A stretch of DNA of 6,000 nt, taken from the NCBI GenBank assembly GCA_030642635.1, contig DAOWNK010000204.1:1-6000 (forward strand), in the 5' to 3' direction. This stretch comes from Pirellulales bacterium (GTDB lineage: Bacteria; Planctomycetota; Planctomycetia; Pirellulales; Thermoguttaceae). The notes beneath the pieces were generated by a model that made no database searches, was not told the origin of the DNA, and worked only from the letters and a program-made list of their open reading frames with translations. This document shows positions 1-5,936 of this stretch, piece by piece. The position numbers were made by a program, and so were the translations under genes. Each line of letters opens with the position of its first letter. Positions within the stretch are counted from its first letter, which is position 1.

Positions 1-674
1 AGGATTACGTCGAGATGTCAGACTTCGAATACGCCAGAGATAAGGTCTCGATGGGATCGAAACGCGAGGAGATACTTTCAGGCAAGGAGAAGTTGATGAC
101 GGCGTACCACGAGTCGGGCCATGCGCTGTTGGCCTGGTTGGTGCCAGGAATAGATCGGCTTCACAAGGTCTCGATTATCCCACGAGGCCGTACCCTTGGC
201 GCCACGCAACTTCTGCCGGAGGAAGACCGTGTTAATATCGGAGAATACGAGCTGCGCACGCGGCTACTGTTCCTTCTGGGCGGTCGGGCAGCCGAGAAAC
301 TCATCTTCGACGAGTACAGCGCAGGGGCCGAAGACGATCTGAAAAAGGCGACCGAGTTGGCCAGACGCATGGTTACGCACTTCGGCATGAGCGAGCGGCT
401 CGGCCCGGTGGCGTTCCGCGACGGCGAGGAGCATCCGTTCCTCGGTAAGGAAATAACCGAGCCACGCCGCTTCAGCGAGCACACCGCACAGGTAATCGAC
501 GAGGAGATCGTCGTGCTGCTGCGCGAGGCGTCGGAGAAAGCACGTGAGAAGCTCACCGAAAACCGCAAGAAGCTCGATATCCTTGCAAAGGCACTTGAGC
601 ACGACGAGACTCTGGACAATATGGACATCGAAGATTTGATCGGTCCGGCAACCCAAAAACCAACCGATACATAG
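1..674 (+). CDS. ftsH: ATP-dependent zinc metalloprotease FtsH, C-terminal part (cut by left edge)
   Basis: FtsH is a membrane-anchored hexameric AAA+ protease that degrades misassembled membrane proteins and short-lived regulators. Only the C-terminal M41 peptidase part is here, about 224 codons. The frame is open to the left edge (first full codon at 3), so the transmembrane and ATPase parts lie outside. The zinc motif HESGH is encoded at 108-122. The third zinc ligand is the second Asp of GAEDDLKKAT, about 75 residues later, as in the family. GRTLGATQLLPEED and the segment LARRMVTHFGMSERLGP are also typical. The section HPFLGKEITEPRRFSE, followed by a helical stretch and a DIEDLIG end, has the order of known FtsH tails and suggests a planctomycete. 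The stop TAG is at 672-674, and a tRNA gene starts 6 nt later. Identity is secure; the symbol follows the family. Confidence 0.95.
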   Translation, partial: DYVEMSDFEYARDKVSMGSKREEILSGKEKLMTAYHESGHALLAWLVPGIDRLHKVSIIPRGRTLGATQLLPEEDRVNIGEYELRTRLLFLLGGRAAEKLIFDEYSAGAEDDLKKATELARRMVTHFGMSERLGPVAFRDGEEHPFLGKEITEPRRFSEHTAQVIDEEIVVLLREASEKAREKLTENRKKLDILAKALEHDETLDNMDIEDLIGPATQKPTDT

Positions 675-680
675 TCGCTT

Positions 681-753
681 GCGCCTGTAGCTCAGGGGAT
701 AGAGCGACGGTTTCCTAAACCGTAGGTCGCAGGTTCGATTCCTGCCAGGCGTA
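681..753 (+). tRNA. tRNA-Arg, anticodon CCT
   Basis: A full cloverleaf can be drawn. The acceptor arms are 681-687 and 746-752, the D stem is GCTC/GAGC (690-693/702-705), and the anticodon stem is ACGGT/ACCGT (707-711/719-723). The loop TTCCTAA gives anticodon CCT at 714-716, which reads the Arg codon AGG. The T stem is GCAGG/CCTGC (729-733/741-745) around TTCGATT. The discriminator is A753 and CCA is not encoded, so it would be added after transcription. The first acceptor pair is G681-T752, a wobble, where G-C is usual. The gene starts 6 nt after the ftsH stop. I see no good promoter in between, so it may be co-transcribed with ftsH or use a promoter inside the ftsH end. Confidence 0.95.
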
Positions 754-894
754 CTGCATGCAAAACAATCGCTACTTGCTGAAAAATCGGGCACATTCGG
801 ACCGCAAGCTAAAATAATCCAAACTGAATTTGTCGCCGGAAAGCGTTTTGTGCCAAGGAGTTGCAGCGGCCAACCTAGAACACACGCCTAACTA

Positions 895-910
895 TGGCAC
901 CTGCATTGCA
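895..910 (+). promoter_or_regulatory. Sigma-54 (RpoN) -24/-12 promoter for glnA
   Basis: The bases TGGCAC (895-900), five bases, then TTGCA (906-910) match the sigma-54 consensus TGGCACG-N4-TTGCA at all but the base after TGGCAC (C instead of G). The invariant GG (896-897) and GC (908-909) are separated by exactly 10 bases, the required spacing. Transcription would begin near 921, giving a leader of about 122 nt before the glnA GTG. Sigma-54 control of glnA is established in other bacteria such as enterics, where NtrC activates it; that an NtrC-like activator works here is inference. I found no convincing enhancer palindrome between the tRNA and this site. Confidence 0.75.
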
Positions 911-949
911 ATGAAGGCGCAGGCAATTCTGTATACATTTGTTAAACCT

Positions 950-1027
950 GTTCGTAGTGACCCGATTCATCTGGTCAACCCGGCAGAATACACGGAAGAC
1001 CGCATAAATGCGATCACTACGAACCAG
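950..1027 (+). promoter_or_regulatory. Structured 5' leader of glnA (candidate three-way junction RNA)
   Basis: TTCGTAGTGA (951-960) and TCACTACGAA (1014-1023) are perfect 10-bp inverted repeats; G950-C1024 can add a pair. Between them, GGTC (973-976) pairs with GACC (998-1001), with CCG/CGG (980-982/993-995) stacked above it. A hairpin CGCA-TAAA-TGCG lies at 1001-1012; base 1001 is claimed by both inner arms. The result is a three-way junction ending 6 nt before the Shine-Dalgarno, all inside the transcript predicted from the sigma-54 promoter. Its overall form (closing stem, two arms, an ACGGAAG stretch at 992-998 in the second strand) recalls the glnA-type glutamine riboswitch, but I cannot match the conserved core base by base. 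No CTCC-type anti-Shine-Dalgarno is visible in the leader. Confidence 0.45.
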
Positions 1028-1029
1028 CC

Positions 1030-1035
1030 AAGGAG
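1030..1035 (+). promoter_or_regulatory. Ribosome binding site of glnA
   Basis: AAGGAG lies 7 nt before GTG at 1043. An in-frame TAG at 1037-1039, between this site and GTG, rules out any earlier start in this frame, so the site fixes the non-ATG start. Confidence 0.85.
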
Positions 1036-1042
1036 TTAGACA

Positions 1043-2455
1043 GTGACACCAAAAGAGGTTTTGGCCTTGTGCCGAGAAAAGGACGTCAAGGCAATCGACC
1101 TACGGTTCATGGATTTTCCAGGGCTGTGGCAGCACTTCACCATCCCAGTGTGCAAGCTCGACGAGGACGTGTTCGAAGATGGACTGGGGTTCGACGGCTC
1201 CAGCATCCGCGGCTGGAAGGCGATCAACGAGAGCGACATGCTAGTGGTTCCGCAGCCCGAGACGGCATCGCTGGACCCGTTCGCCGAGTTGCCCACGCTG
1301 TCGATGATCTGCAACATCCAGGATCCGATTACCAGGGAGGACTACACACGCGACCCGCGCAACGTCGCCCGAAAGGCGGTCAATTATCTCAAAAGCACCG
1401 GGATCGGCGACACTTGCTACATCGGTCCCGAGGCGGAGTTCTTCATCTTCGACGACGTCCGTTTCGAGCAGACGCCCAGCGAGGGGTTTTACCACATCGA
1501 CAGCATCGAGGGGCAGTGGAACCGCGGCAAGGACGAGGGGCCGAACCTGGGTTACAAGCTGCGCCACAAGGAGGGCTACTTCCCCGTCCCGCCGGCCGAT
1601 CAGATGATGGACCTCCGCAACGAGATGATGCAGACGATGATCGACTGCGGGCTGGACGTGGAATGTCAGCACCACGAGGTCGGCACCGCCGGCCAGGCTG
1701 AAATCGACTTGCAGTTCGGCAAGCTGGTCGATATGGCCGACAACATGATGATGTACAAGTACATCGTCAAGAACGTGGCCGCCAGACACGGCAAGACGGT
1801 TACATTCATGCCGAAGCCGCTGTTCGGCGATAACGGCTCGGGCATGCACACGCACATCTCGCTGTGGAAGGGCGAGGAACCGCTGTTCGCCGGCAACGGA
1901 TACGCGGGCTTAAGCGAGATGGCGTTGTACGCCATCGGCGGATTGCTGAAACACGCATCGGCCATACTGGGATTCACCAACCCGACGACCAACAGTTACA
2001 AGCGGCTGGTGCCGGGCTTCGAGGCGCCGGTGAACCTGGCCTATTCGCAGCGGAACCGCTCGGCGGCGGTGCGGATACCCATGTACAGCGCAAGCCCCAG
2101 GTCGAAGCGGTTGGAGTTCCGATGCCCCGATCCGAGTTGCAACCCGTACTTGGCGTTCTCGGCGATGCTGATGGCTGTGATCGACGGCATTCAGAACAAG
2201 ATCGACCCGGGAGAGCCGCTCGACAAGGACATCTACGACCTGACGCCCGAGGAACTGACCGACGTGCCGCAGACGCCGGGCTCGCTGGCCGATGCGCTGT
2301 CCGCCCTGCGTGCCGACCACGAGTTTCTGCTGCGCGGCGACGTGTTCACGCCGGACGTGATCGACACATGGATTTGGTACAAGACCGAGAACGAGGTAGA
2401 CGCACTGCGATTGCGTCCGCACCCGTATGAGTTCTGTATGTATTACGATATCTAG
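1043..2455 (+). CDS. glnA: Glutamine synthetase, type I
   Basis: Cytoplasmic dodecameric enzyme that joins ammonia to glutamate with ATP to make glutamine, the main entry of nitrogen. The 470-residue length is normal for GSI. FDGSS (50-54) is the N-terminal loop of the neighbouring subunit's active site. Metal ligands can be assigned by motif: Glu130 and Glu132 in GPEAEFF, Glu212, Glu220, His269 in GSGMHTHIS and Glu358 in RLEFRCPDPS. NRSAAVRIP is the nucleotide and phosphate region. DKDIYDLTPEE places Tyr398 at the adenylylation site (Tyr397 in enterics), so this is the GSI-beta type probably controlled by GlnE. The start is GTG, fixed by an upstream in-frame stop and AAGGAG; the next Met is residue 23. 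The ending HPYEFCMYYDI is typical. A sigma-54 promoter and a structured leader precede it. It is convergent with purH, with 43 nt between the stops. Confidence 0.98.
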   Translation: MTPKEVLALCREKDVKAIDLRFMDFPGLWQHFTIPVCKLDEDVFEDGLGFDGSSIRGWKAINESDMLVVPQPETASLDPFAELPTLSMICNIQDPITREDYTRDPRNVARKAVNYLKSTGIGDTCYIGPEAEFFIFDDVRFEQTPSEGFYHIDSIEGQWNRGKDEGPNLGYKLRHKEGYFPVPPADQMMDLRNEMMQTMIDCGLDVECQHHEVGTAGQAEIDLQFGKLVDMADNMMMYKYIVKNVAARHGKTVTFMPKPLFGDNGSGMHTHISLWKGEEPLFAGNGYAGLSEMALYAIGGLLKHASAILGFTNPTTNSYKRLVPGFEAPVNLAYSQRNRSAAVRIPMYSASPRSKRLEFRCPDPSCNPYLAFSAMLMAVIDGIQNKIDPGEPLDKDIYDLTPEELTDVPQTPGSLADALSALRADHEFLLRGDVFTPDVIDTWIWYKTENEVDALRLRPHPYEFCMYYDI

Positions 2456-2479
2456 GGATTGGGGATTAGGGGTTAGGGG
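2455..2479 (+). repeat. G-tract tandem repeat, G-quadruplex motif
   Basis: Four G runs of 3, 4, 4 and 4 bases (2455-2457, 2461-2464, 2469-2472, 2476-2479) are separated by ATT, ATTA and TTA. This fits the standard G-quadruplex pattern with loops of 3-4 nt, and also reads as a degenerate 7-base tandem repeat. The first G is the last base of the glnA stop codon. The G strand is the sense strand of the glnA transcript; the C strand would be in the 3' end of the purH transcript. Confidence 0.8.
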
Positions 2480-2497
2480 CAAGCCCAGCGGCTAAAC
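2477..2497 (-). repeat. GTTTAGC-head palindromic repeat, single copy A
   Basis: Read on the minus strand it starts with GTTTAGCCGC and ends with the small palindrome GGGC-TT-GCCC (2477-2486). It shares the head and the central GCTTGC with the copies at 4118-4226 and 5937-5962, but the stem has lost its outer pairs. It overlaps the last G tract of the preceding repeat by three bases and ends 2 nt from the purH stop. There is no T run, so it is a poor intrinsic terminator by itself. Confidence 0.65.
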
Positions 2498-2498
2498 T

Positions 2499-4067
2499 TC
2501 AATGCTTAAAATGCCTTCGGCCGGTGAAGATCATCGGCAGGCCGTGCCGGTTGCACGCTGCGATGACCTCGTCGTCTTTTTTGGAGCCGCCCGGCTGGAT
2601 CACCGCAGCTACGCCCGCCGCGGCGGCCTGATCAATCGAGTCGGGGAATGGGAAGAATGCGTCTGAGCTGAGCACCGAGCCGGCCGCCCGGTCGGCGGCC
2701 TTCTTGATCGCAATCTCCACGGAATCGACGCGGCTCATCTGGCCCGCCCCGGCGCCCAGCAGCATCCGATCCTTGCACAGCACGATTGCGTTTGACTTCA
2801 CATGCCGGACCATCGTCCAGGCGAATTGCAGATCGGCCAGTTGATCGTCGGTCGGTTTGGTCTGTGTGACGACTTTCCAAATATCCTCGGGATCGGGCAG
2901 CACGTCGGCCTCTTGGACCAACATTCCACCGTCAAGGCAGCGATATACACAGCCCTCCGGCGCCAATTCAAGTTCGCCGACCTTAAGCAGCCGGACGTTC
3001 TTCTTCCATTTCGGCTTGGTGGTGAGTATCTCGACGGCTTCCTGCTGGAAGTCTGGCGCAACGACGGCCTCGATGAACAGTCCCGGTTTGGTCAGCACCT
3101 CGGCGGTGGCCGCATCGACCGTGCGGTTCAGGCCCAACACCGAGCCGAACGCGCTGAGCGGATCGCCGGCCATGGCCTGCCGCAGCGCGTCGGCGAGGTT
3201 ATCGGCCACAGCGGCCCCACAAGGGTTATTGTGTTTGATAACTGCTGCTGCCGGCTCGGCAAACCCGCGTACGATCGCCAGCGCGCTGTCCAGGTCGAGC
3301 AGATTGTTGTATGAAAGTTCTTTTCCGTTGAGTTGTCTGGCCGAGACGACGTTTGCCGCCCGGCCGTCCGGCTTGGAGTAGAGTGCAGCTTTTTGATGCG
3401 GGTTCTCACCATAGCGCAACACCGCCTTGCGGCTTAGACAGATGCTCAGTGTATCCGGGAACTGACACTCGGCCGTCTGTCCGGCGAAATACTCGGCAAT
3501 GGCGCGATCGTATCGGGCAGTATGTGCGAACGCCTCGCCGGCCAGCTTCCGCCGCAGCTCCAACGTGGTACAGCCGTTTGAATTGATCTGTTCGAGAATC
3601 TCCGAGTACTGCTCCGTGCCGGTTGCGATGGTGACGAATGCGTGGTTCTTTGCCGCCGCACGAACCATTGTCGGCCCGCCGATGTCGATCTGCTCGATCG
3701 CCTCTTCCATCGCGACACCATCTCGGGCAACGGTGGTTTCGAACGGATACAGATTTACCACCACCAACTCGAAGGTCACGATTCCATGCTCGGCCAACGA
3801 TTTCATGTCCTGCCGGTTGTCGTGCCGGCATAGTATGCCGCCGTGCACCGCCGGGTGGAGCGTTTTGAGCCGCCCGTCCATCATTTCCGGGAACCCGGTG
3901 TATTTGGCGACGTCGCAGACTGGAATTCCTTCGCTTTCGAGTTGTTTTCTGGTTCCGCCGGTGCTGTAGATTTCGACTCCGGCTGCCGCCAGACCGCGGG
4001 CAAAGCCCGCCAGGCCCATTTTGTCGCTAACGCTGATCAGGGCACGCTTGATGGGTGGTGATTGCAT
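2499..4067 (-). CDS. purH: Bifunctional AICAR formyltransferase / IMP cyclohydrolase
   Basis: Cytoplasmic enzyme for the last two steps of de novo IMP synthesis: formyl transfer from 10-formyl-THF to AICAR, then ring closure. The 522-residue length is normal. Residues 1 to about 200 are the cyclohydrolase domain with an MGS-like fold: ISVSDK (11-16), STGGTR (35-40), the block DGRLKTLHPAVHGGIL (64-79) and LYPFE (106-110). The rest is the transformylase: LRYGENPHQ (217-225), QLNGKELSYNNLLDLDSAL, KHNNPCG (278-284) with the catalytic Lys-His pair, SDAFFPFPDSID and the C-terminal FTGRRHFKH. The ATG follows GAGG at 4075-4078 (7-nt gap) and fits the usual N-terminus. It stands alone: the propeller gene on the same strand ends 330 nt upstream, across a gap with its own promoter candidate and repeats. 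No frameshift or missing motif is seen. Confidence 0.98.
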   Translation of the reverse strand: MQSPPIKRALISVSDKMGLAGFARGLAAAGVEIYSTGGTRKQLESEGIPVCDVAKYTGFPEMMDGRLKTLHPAVHGGILCRHDNRQDMKSLAEHGIVTFELVVVNLYPFETTVARDGVAMEEAIEQIDIGGPTMVRAAAKNHAFVTIATGTEQYSEILEQINSNGCTTLELRRKLAGEAFAHTARYDRAIAEYFAGQTAECQFPDTLSICLSRKAVLRYGENPHQKAALYSKPDGRAANVVSARQLNGKELSYNNLLDLDSALAIVRGFAEPAAAVIKHNNPCGAAVADNLADALRQAMAGDPLSAFGSVLGLNRTVDAATAEVLTKPGLFIEAVVAPDFQQEAVEILTTKPKWKKNVRLLKVGELELAPEGCVYRCLDGGMLVQEADVLPDPEDIWKVVTQTKPTDDQLADLQFAWTMVRHVKSNAIVLCKDRMLLGAGAGQMSRVDSVEIAIKKAADRAAGSVLSSDAFFPFPDSIDQAAAAGVAAVIQPGGSKKDDEVIAACNRHGLPMIFTGRRHFKH

Positions 4068-4117
4068 GTAAATACCTCGAATTTTGGTTGTTCGGAATGG
4101 AACTCACGAAACACTTT

Positions 4118-4226
4118 TTTCCGTTTAGCCGCCGTGCTTGCACGGCGCGTGAATTGACGCACGCACTTCATGTTGGAAATCGCCGGCGGCCACCAACGCG
4201 CTGGGCAAGCCCGGCTAAACAGTACA
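4118..4226. repeat. Paired inverted palindromic repeat (copies B and C) in purH leader region
   Basis: The left half (plus strand) has border TTTCCGTTTAGC (4118-4129) followed by the perfect hairpin CGCCGTGC-TT-GCACGGCG (4130-4147) and CG. The right half (minus strand) has head GTTTAGC (4214-4220) and the hairpin arms 4200-4206 and 4209-4215 (inner GGGC/GCCC, one G-T wobble), bounded by GCTAAACAGTACA (4214-4226). Tails of both point inward and share CGCGT. The outer heads are complementary, so the whole unit can close as a stem over two hairpins. Between the halves is the small palindrome CGCCGGCG (4181-4188). The unit resembles a BIME (two inverted REP units). It lies between the purH ATG and the promoter candidate at 4241-4267. 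Confidence 0.8.
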
Positions 4227-4240
4227 AACTGAAGTATTAC

Positions 4241-4267
4241 ACTATAGTTTATAGGATTCGAGGTCAA
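4241..4267 (-). promoter_or_regulatory. Candidate sigma-70-type promoter for purH
   Basis: On the minus strand TTGACC (4262-4267) and TATAGT (4241-4246) each match the -35 and -10 consensus at five of six bases. The spacer is 15 nt, shorter than the ideal 17. The region is AT-rich compared with the surroundings. Transcription from near 4234 would give a leader of about 167 nt that includes the paired repeat at 4118-4226. No purine-regulator palindrome was recognised. Confidence 0.4.
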
Positions 4268-4334
4268 GGACCCGATAGAAAATCGATGTAAAGATAGGTG
4301 AAACAGCGGGACGGCGCATTGTGTGGCAAGCAAA

Positions 4335-4354
4335 GGCCGCCGTACCGGCGGATT
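4335..4354. repeat. Degenerate palindromic repeat copy F, 3' of the propeller gene
   Basis: The perfect hairpin CCGCCG-TAC-CGGCGG (4337-4351) shares the 12-base core CCGTACCGGCGG with the right half of the unit at 5804-5876. The GCTAAAC head is not recognisable here, so this is a decayed or partial copy. It sits about 47 nt after the stop of the propeller gene and could form a strong RNA hairpin there; the following minus-strand bases (CCTTTGCTT) are only weakly T-rich, so a terminator role is uncertain. Confidence 0.55.
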
Positions 4355-4397
4355 GAGCACCATGTGGCGAGAATTTTCAAACGGCTGAAGTGTTACC

Positions 4398-5795
4398 TTA
4401 CTCGAACAACTTTTCGCCGCTGCCGAAGAGATCTTCTGCCGATGATTCCTCTTCGGTTTTCGGCTTCGGTAGTTCTTCTATGTCCTTTTGTTCCACAACA
4501 GGCGTTGTCTTTTGCTGTTCAACGCGATATAGTATCGGCTCGGTCAGTTCGATCTCGTGCAGACATTGTATCAGCCCGGTATCGGTGCCGAGATAGATTC
4601 TGTCGGTTTCTGAATTGGCAAGTTTGATGTTCAGGCCGACGGCTGGGATGGTATCGAGCCGGCCGCCCGTTTTGGCATTGAGCACGATAACCTTCCCGAG
4701 CTTGTCAGCCGCATAAATCCGATCCTTGCTTGCGGCGATGAACTGCACTACCCGGGGCGCCAACCAGATTTCTTGACCGACTGCAGCGTCGATACAGTAC
4801 ATTCCACCGAGTTGCGTGGCCACGTACACACGTTGGTCGATAACAACGGCCGGCCGTACGATCGGCTCTCCGGTGGAGAATCGCCACAGCAACTCACCGT
4901 CGTTTTCCCGCACGGCATAGACGAAGCCGTCTTGCGAGGCGGCGTATATCATGCCCGAGGCGCCGGGTTTGTCCGAAACACCCGGCATGTAGGCCGGCCG
5001 ACCGGCAATGCCCGAGTCCGTTTCCAACCGGAACTCCACCGCCAGCCGGTTTTCATTTCGCCGGTCGATTCGGCCGACGTTCAGGTACCCGCGTTCGGTC
5101 GCCCAGACGCAATACTCTTCGTTTTCATTCTGCATGGTGACCAACGGCTGCACCATGATTCTGCCCATTGAACGGCAGGCCAGCGGCGGGATGTACTGCT
5201 GTCGGAGTCGCAGGTTTTCTCGACGTCCTTCCTCCAAATGCGCCTTTTCCTCGTCGGTAAGCTCCTTTTCGTTCTTGTCGAGCACCTTCATTGGTTTGGT
5301 GAGCGGTTCGAAGTTGTATGCGAGCACCATTCCATCGACCATTGGTACGTAGGCGTATTTTTTGCTCAGCGCGGCCCCGGCCCCCGGCACACCATCTACC
5401 TCGACTTCGTATAGCAGGTCTCCGTTGTAACGGTTGCATACGTATAGCCTCGAACCGCACACGACTGCCAACAGATCGCCGCTTACACCTGGTCTGAGGT
5501 TTGGATGGTTCGGCCGACCGATCAATCTTGCCCAGCGGGTTTTACCGGTCTCGGCGTTGATGCAATGGACCATTGCCCGATCCGTTTGTACGTAAAGCGT
5601 ACCGTCCTGTAGCACGACGTTCTTTACCCTTGCCCTGCTGCGATCCATTTGGATTTGTGTGAACCAAGGCCTCGTCAGGCCGTGACGGTTGGCGGTGGTC
5701 TCCGGAATGATTTTCACCGGCATGGCGGCCGGCGAGCGGCGGCATGGCGCAAGCACCACTGCCAGCGCCGTTAAAAGAAAGGCGTAGCGAATCAT
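4398..5795 (-). CDS. Secreted PQQ-like beta-propeller repeat protein
   Basis: A 465-residue protein with a likely Sec signal peptide: charged MIRY, hydrophobic residues 5-17, probable cleavage after PAA near residue 24. Cys18 lies in LAPC, which is not a good lipobox, so a lipoprotein is unlikely. The rest shows repeated propeller strands of the pattern 'xLYVxTxxGxVxAxNAxTGxxxW': residues 65-92, 107-133, 146-162, 282-307, 321-346, 358-380 and 397-412. This is the PQQ/BamB-like fold. A charged, probably helical insert rich in Glu and Lys (about 165-200) interrupts the blades, and the tail (435-465) is acidic and low in complexity, ending AEDLFGSGEKLFE. The true function is unknown; a BamB-like or other periplasmic binding role is possible, and PQQ binding itself is not shown. 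GGAAAGAG just before the ATG is a modest ribosome site. It is monocistronic as far as seen. Confidence 0.85.
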   Translation of the reverse strand: MIRYAFLLTALAVVLAPCRRSPAAMPVKIIPETTANRHGLTRPWFTQIQMDRSRARVKNVVLQDGTLYVQTDRAMVHCINAETGKTRWARLIGRPNHPNLRPGVSGDLLAVVCGSRLYVCNRYNGDLLYEVEVDGVPGAGAALSKKYAYVPMVDGMVLAYNFEPLTKPMKVLDKNEKELTDEEKAHLEEGRRENLRLRQQYIPPLACRSMGRIMVQPLVTMQNENEEYCVWATERGYLNVGRIDRRNENRLAVEFRLETDSGIAGRPAYMPGVSDKPGASGMIYAASQDGFVYAVRENDGELLWRFSTGEPIVRPAVVIDQRVYVATQLGGMYCIDAAVGQEIWLAPRVVQFIAASKDRIYAADKLGKVIVLNAKTGGRLDTIPAVGLNIKLANSETDRIYLGTDTGLIQCLHEIELTEPILYRVEQQKTTPVVEQKDIEELPKPKTEEESSAEDLFGSGEKLFE

Positions 5796-5803
5796 GTTGT
5801 CTC

Positions 5804-5876
5804 TTTCCGTTTAGCAGCCGCCGGTACGGCGGCTTTGAACCGTGGGCCACCGTACCGGCGGCCGCTAAACAATACA
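5804..5876. repeat. Paired inverted palindromic repeat (copies D1 and D2) upstream of the propeller gene
   Basis: The left border TTTCCGTTTAGC (5804-5815) is identical to that at 4118. Next come the perfect hairpin AGCCGCCG-GTA-CGGCGGCT (5816-5834), a 10-nt linker, and a second hairpin GGCCACCG-TAC-CGGCGGCC (5845-5863, one mismatch). The right border GCTAAACAATACA (5864-5876) differs from that at 4214 by one base. The heads (5809-5815, 5864-5870) are complementary, and 13 bases of the left hairpin region (5817-5829) are the exact reverse complement of 5850-5862. The same unit type as 4118-4226, with a different stem core. Confidence 0.85.
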
Positions 5877-5881
5877 TATAT

Positions 5882-5887
5882 ATCATA
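5882..5887 (-). promoter_or_regulatory. Weak candidate -10 box for the propeller gene
   Basis: TATGAT on the minus strand, within an AT-rich stretch (5871-5887), matches the -10 consensus at five of six bases. No good -35 box is seen 16-18 nt upstream. If used, the start would be near 5875 and the leader would contain the whole paired repeat, as proposed for purH. Confidence 0.25.
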
Positions 5888-5936
5888 ACCGGAACACAGC
5901 AGAAAATCACGCATAAAACCCGGTGGACGGCCAATA

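Noticed and set aside
595..620. Promoter for the tRNA inside the end of ftsH (TTGAGC ... GACAAT)
   Set aside because: The 14-nt spacer is too short and both boxes are poor.
264..794. A long minus-strand frame across the ftsH end and the tRNA
   Set aside because: It is antisense to ftsH and reads through the tRNA gene; its Arg/Cys-rich part is simply a translated tRNA.
775..808. Inverted repeat CTTGC/GCAAG downstream of the tRNA as a terminator
   Set aside because: Only five pairs around a 24-nt loop with no T run; likely chance.
830..1039. A 69-codon plus-strand frame starting with TTG between the tRNA and glnA
   Set aside because: It has no ribosome site and spans the sigma-54 promoter and the structured leader. 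Its protein resembles nothing I know.
2802..3381. Two long plus-strand frames inside purH
   Set aside because: They are antisense to a fully conserved purH and owe their length to the codon bias of the GC-rich gene.
5736..5747. Possible lipobox at Cys18 of the propeller protein (LAPC)
   Set aside because: Pro at the position before Cys is not accepted in lipoboxes, and a normal signal peptidase I site follows near residue 24.
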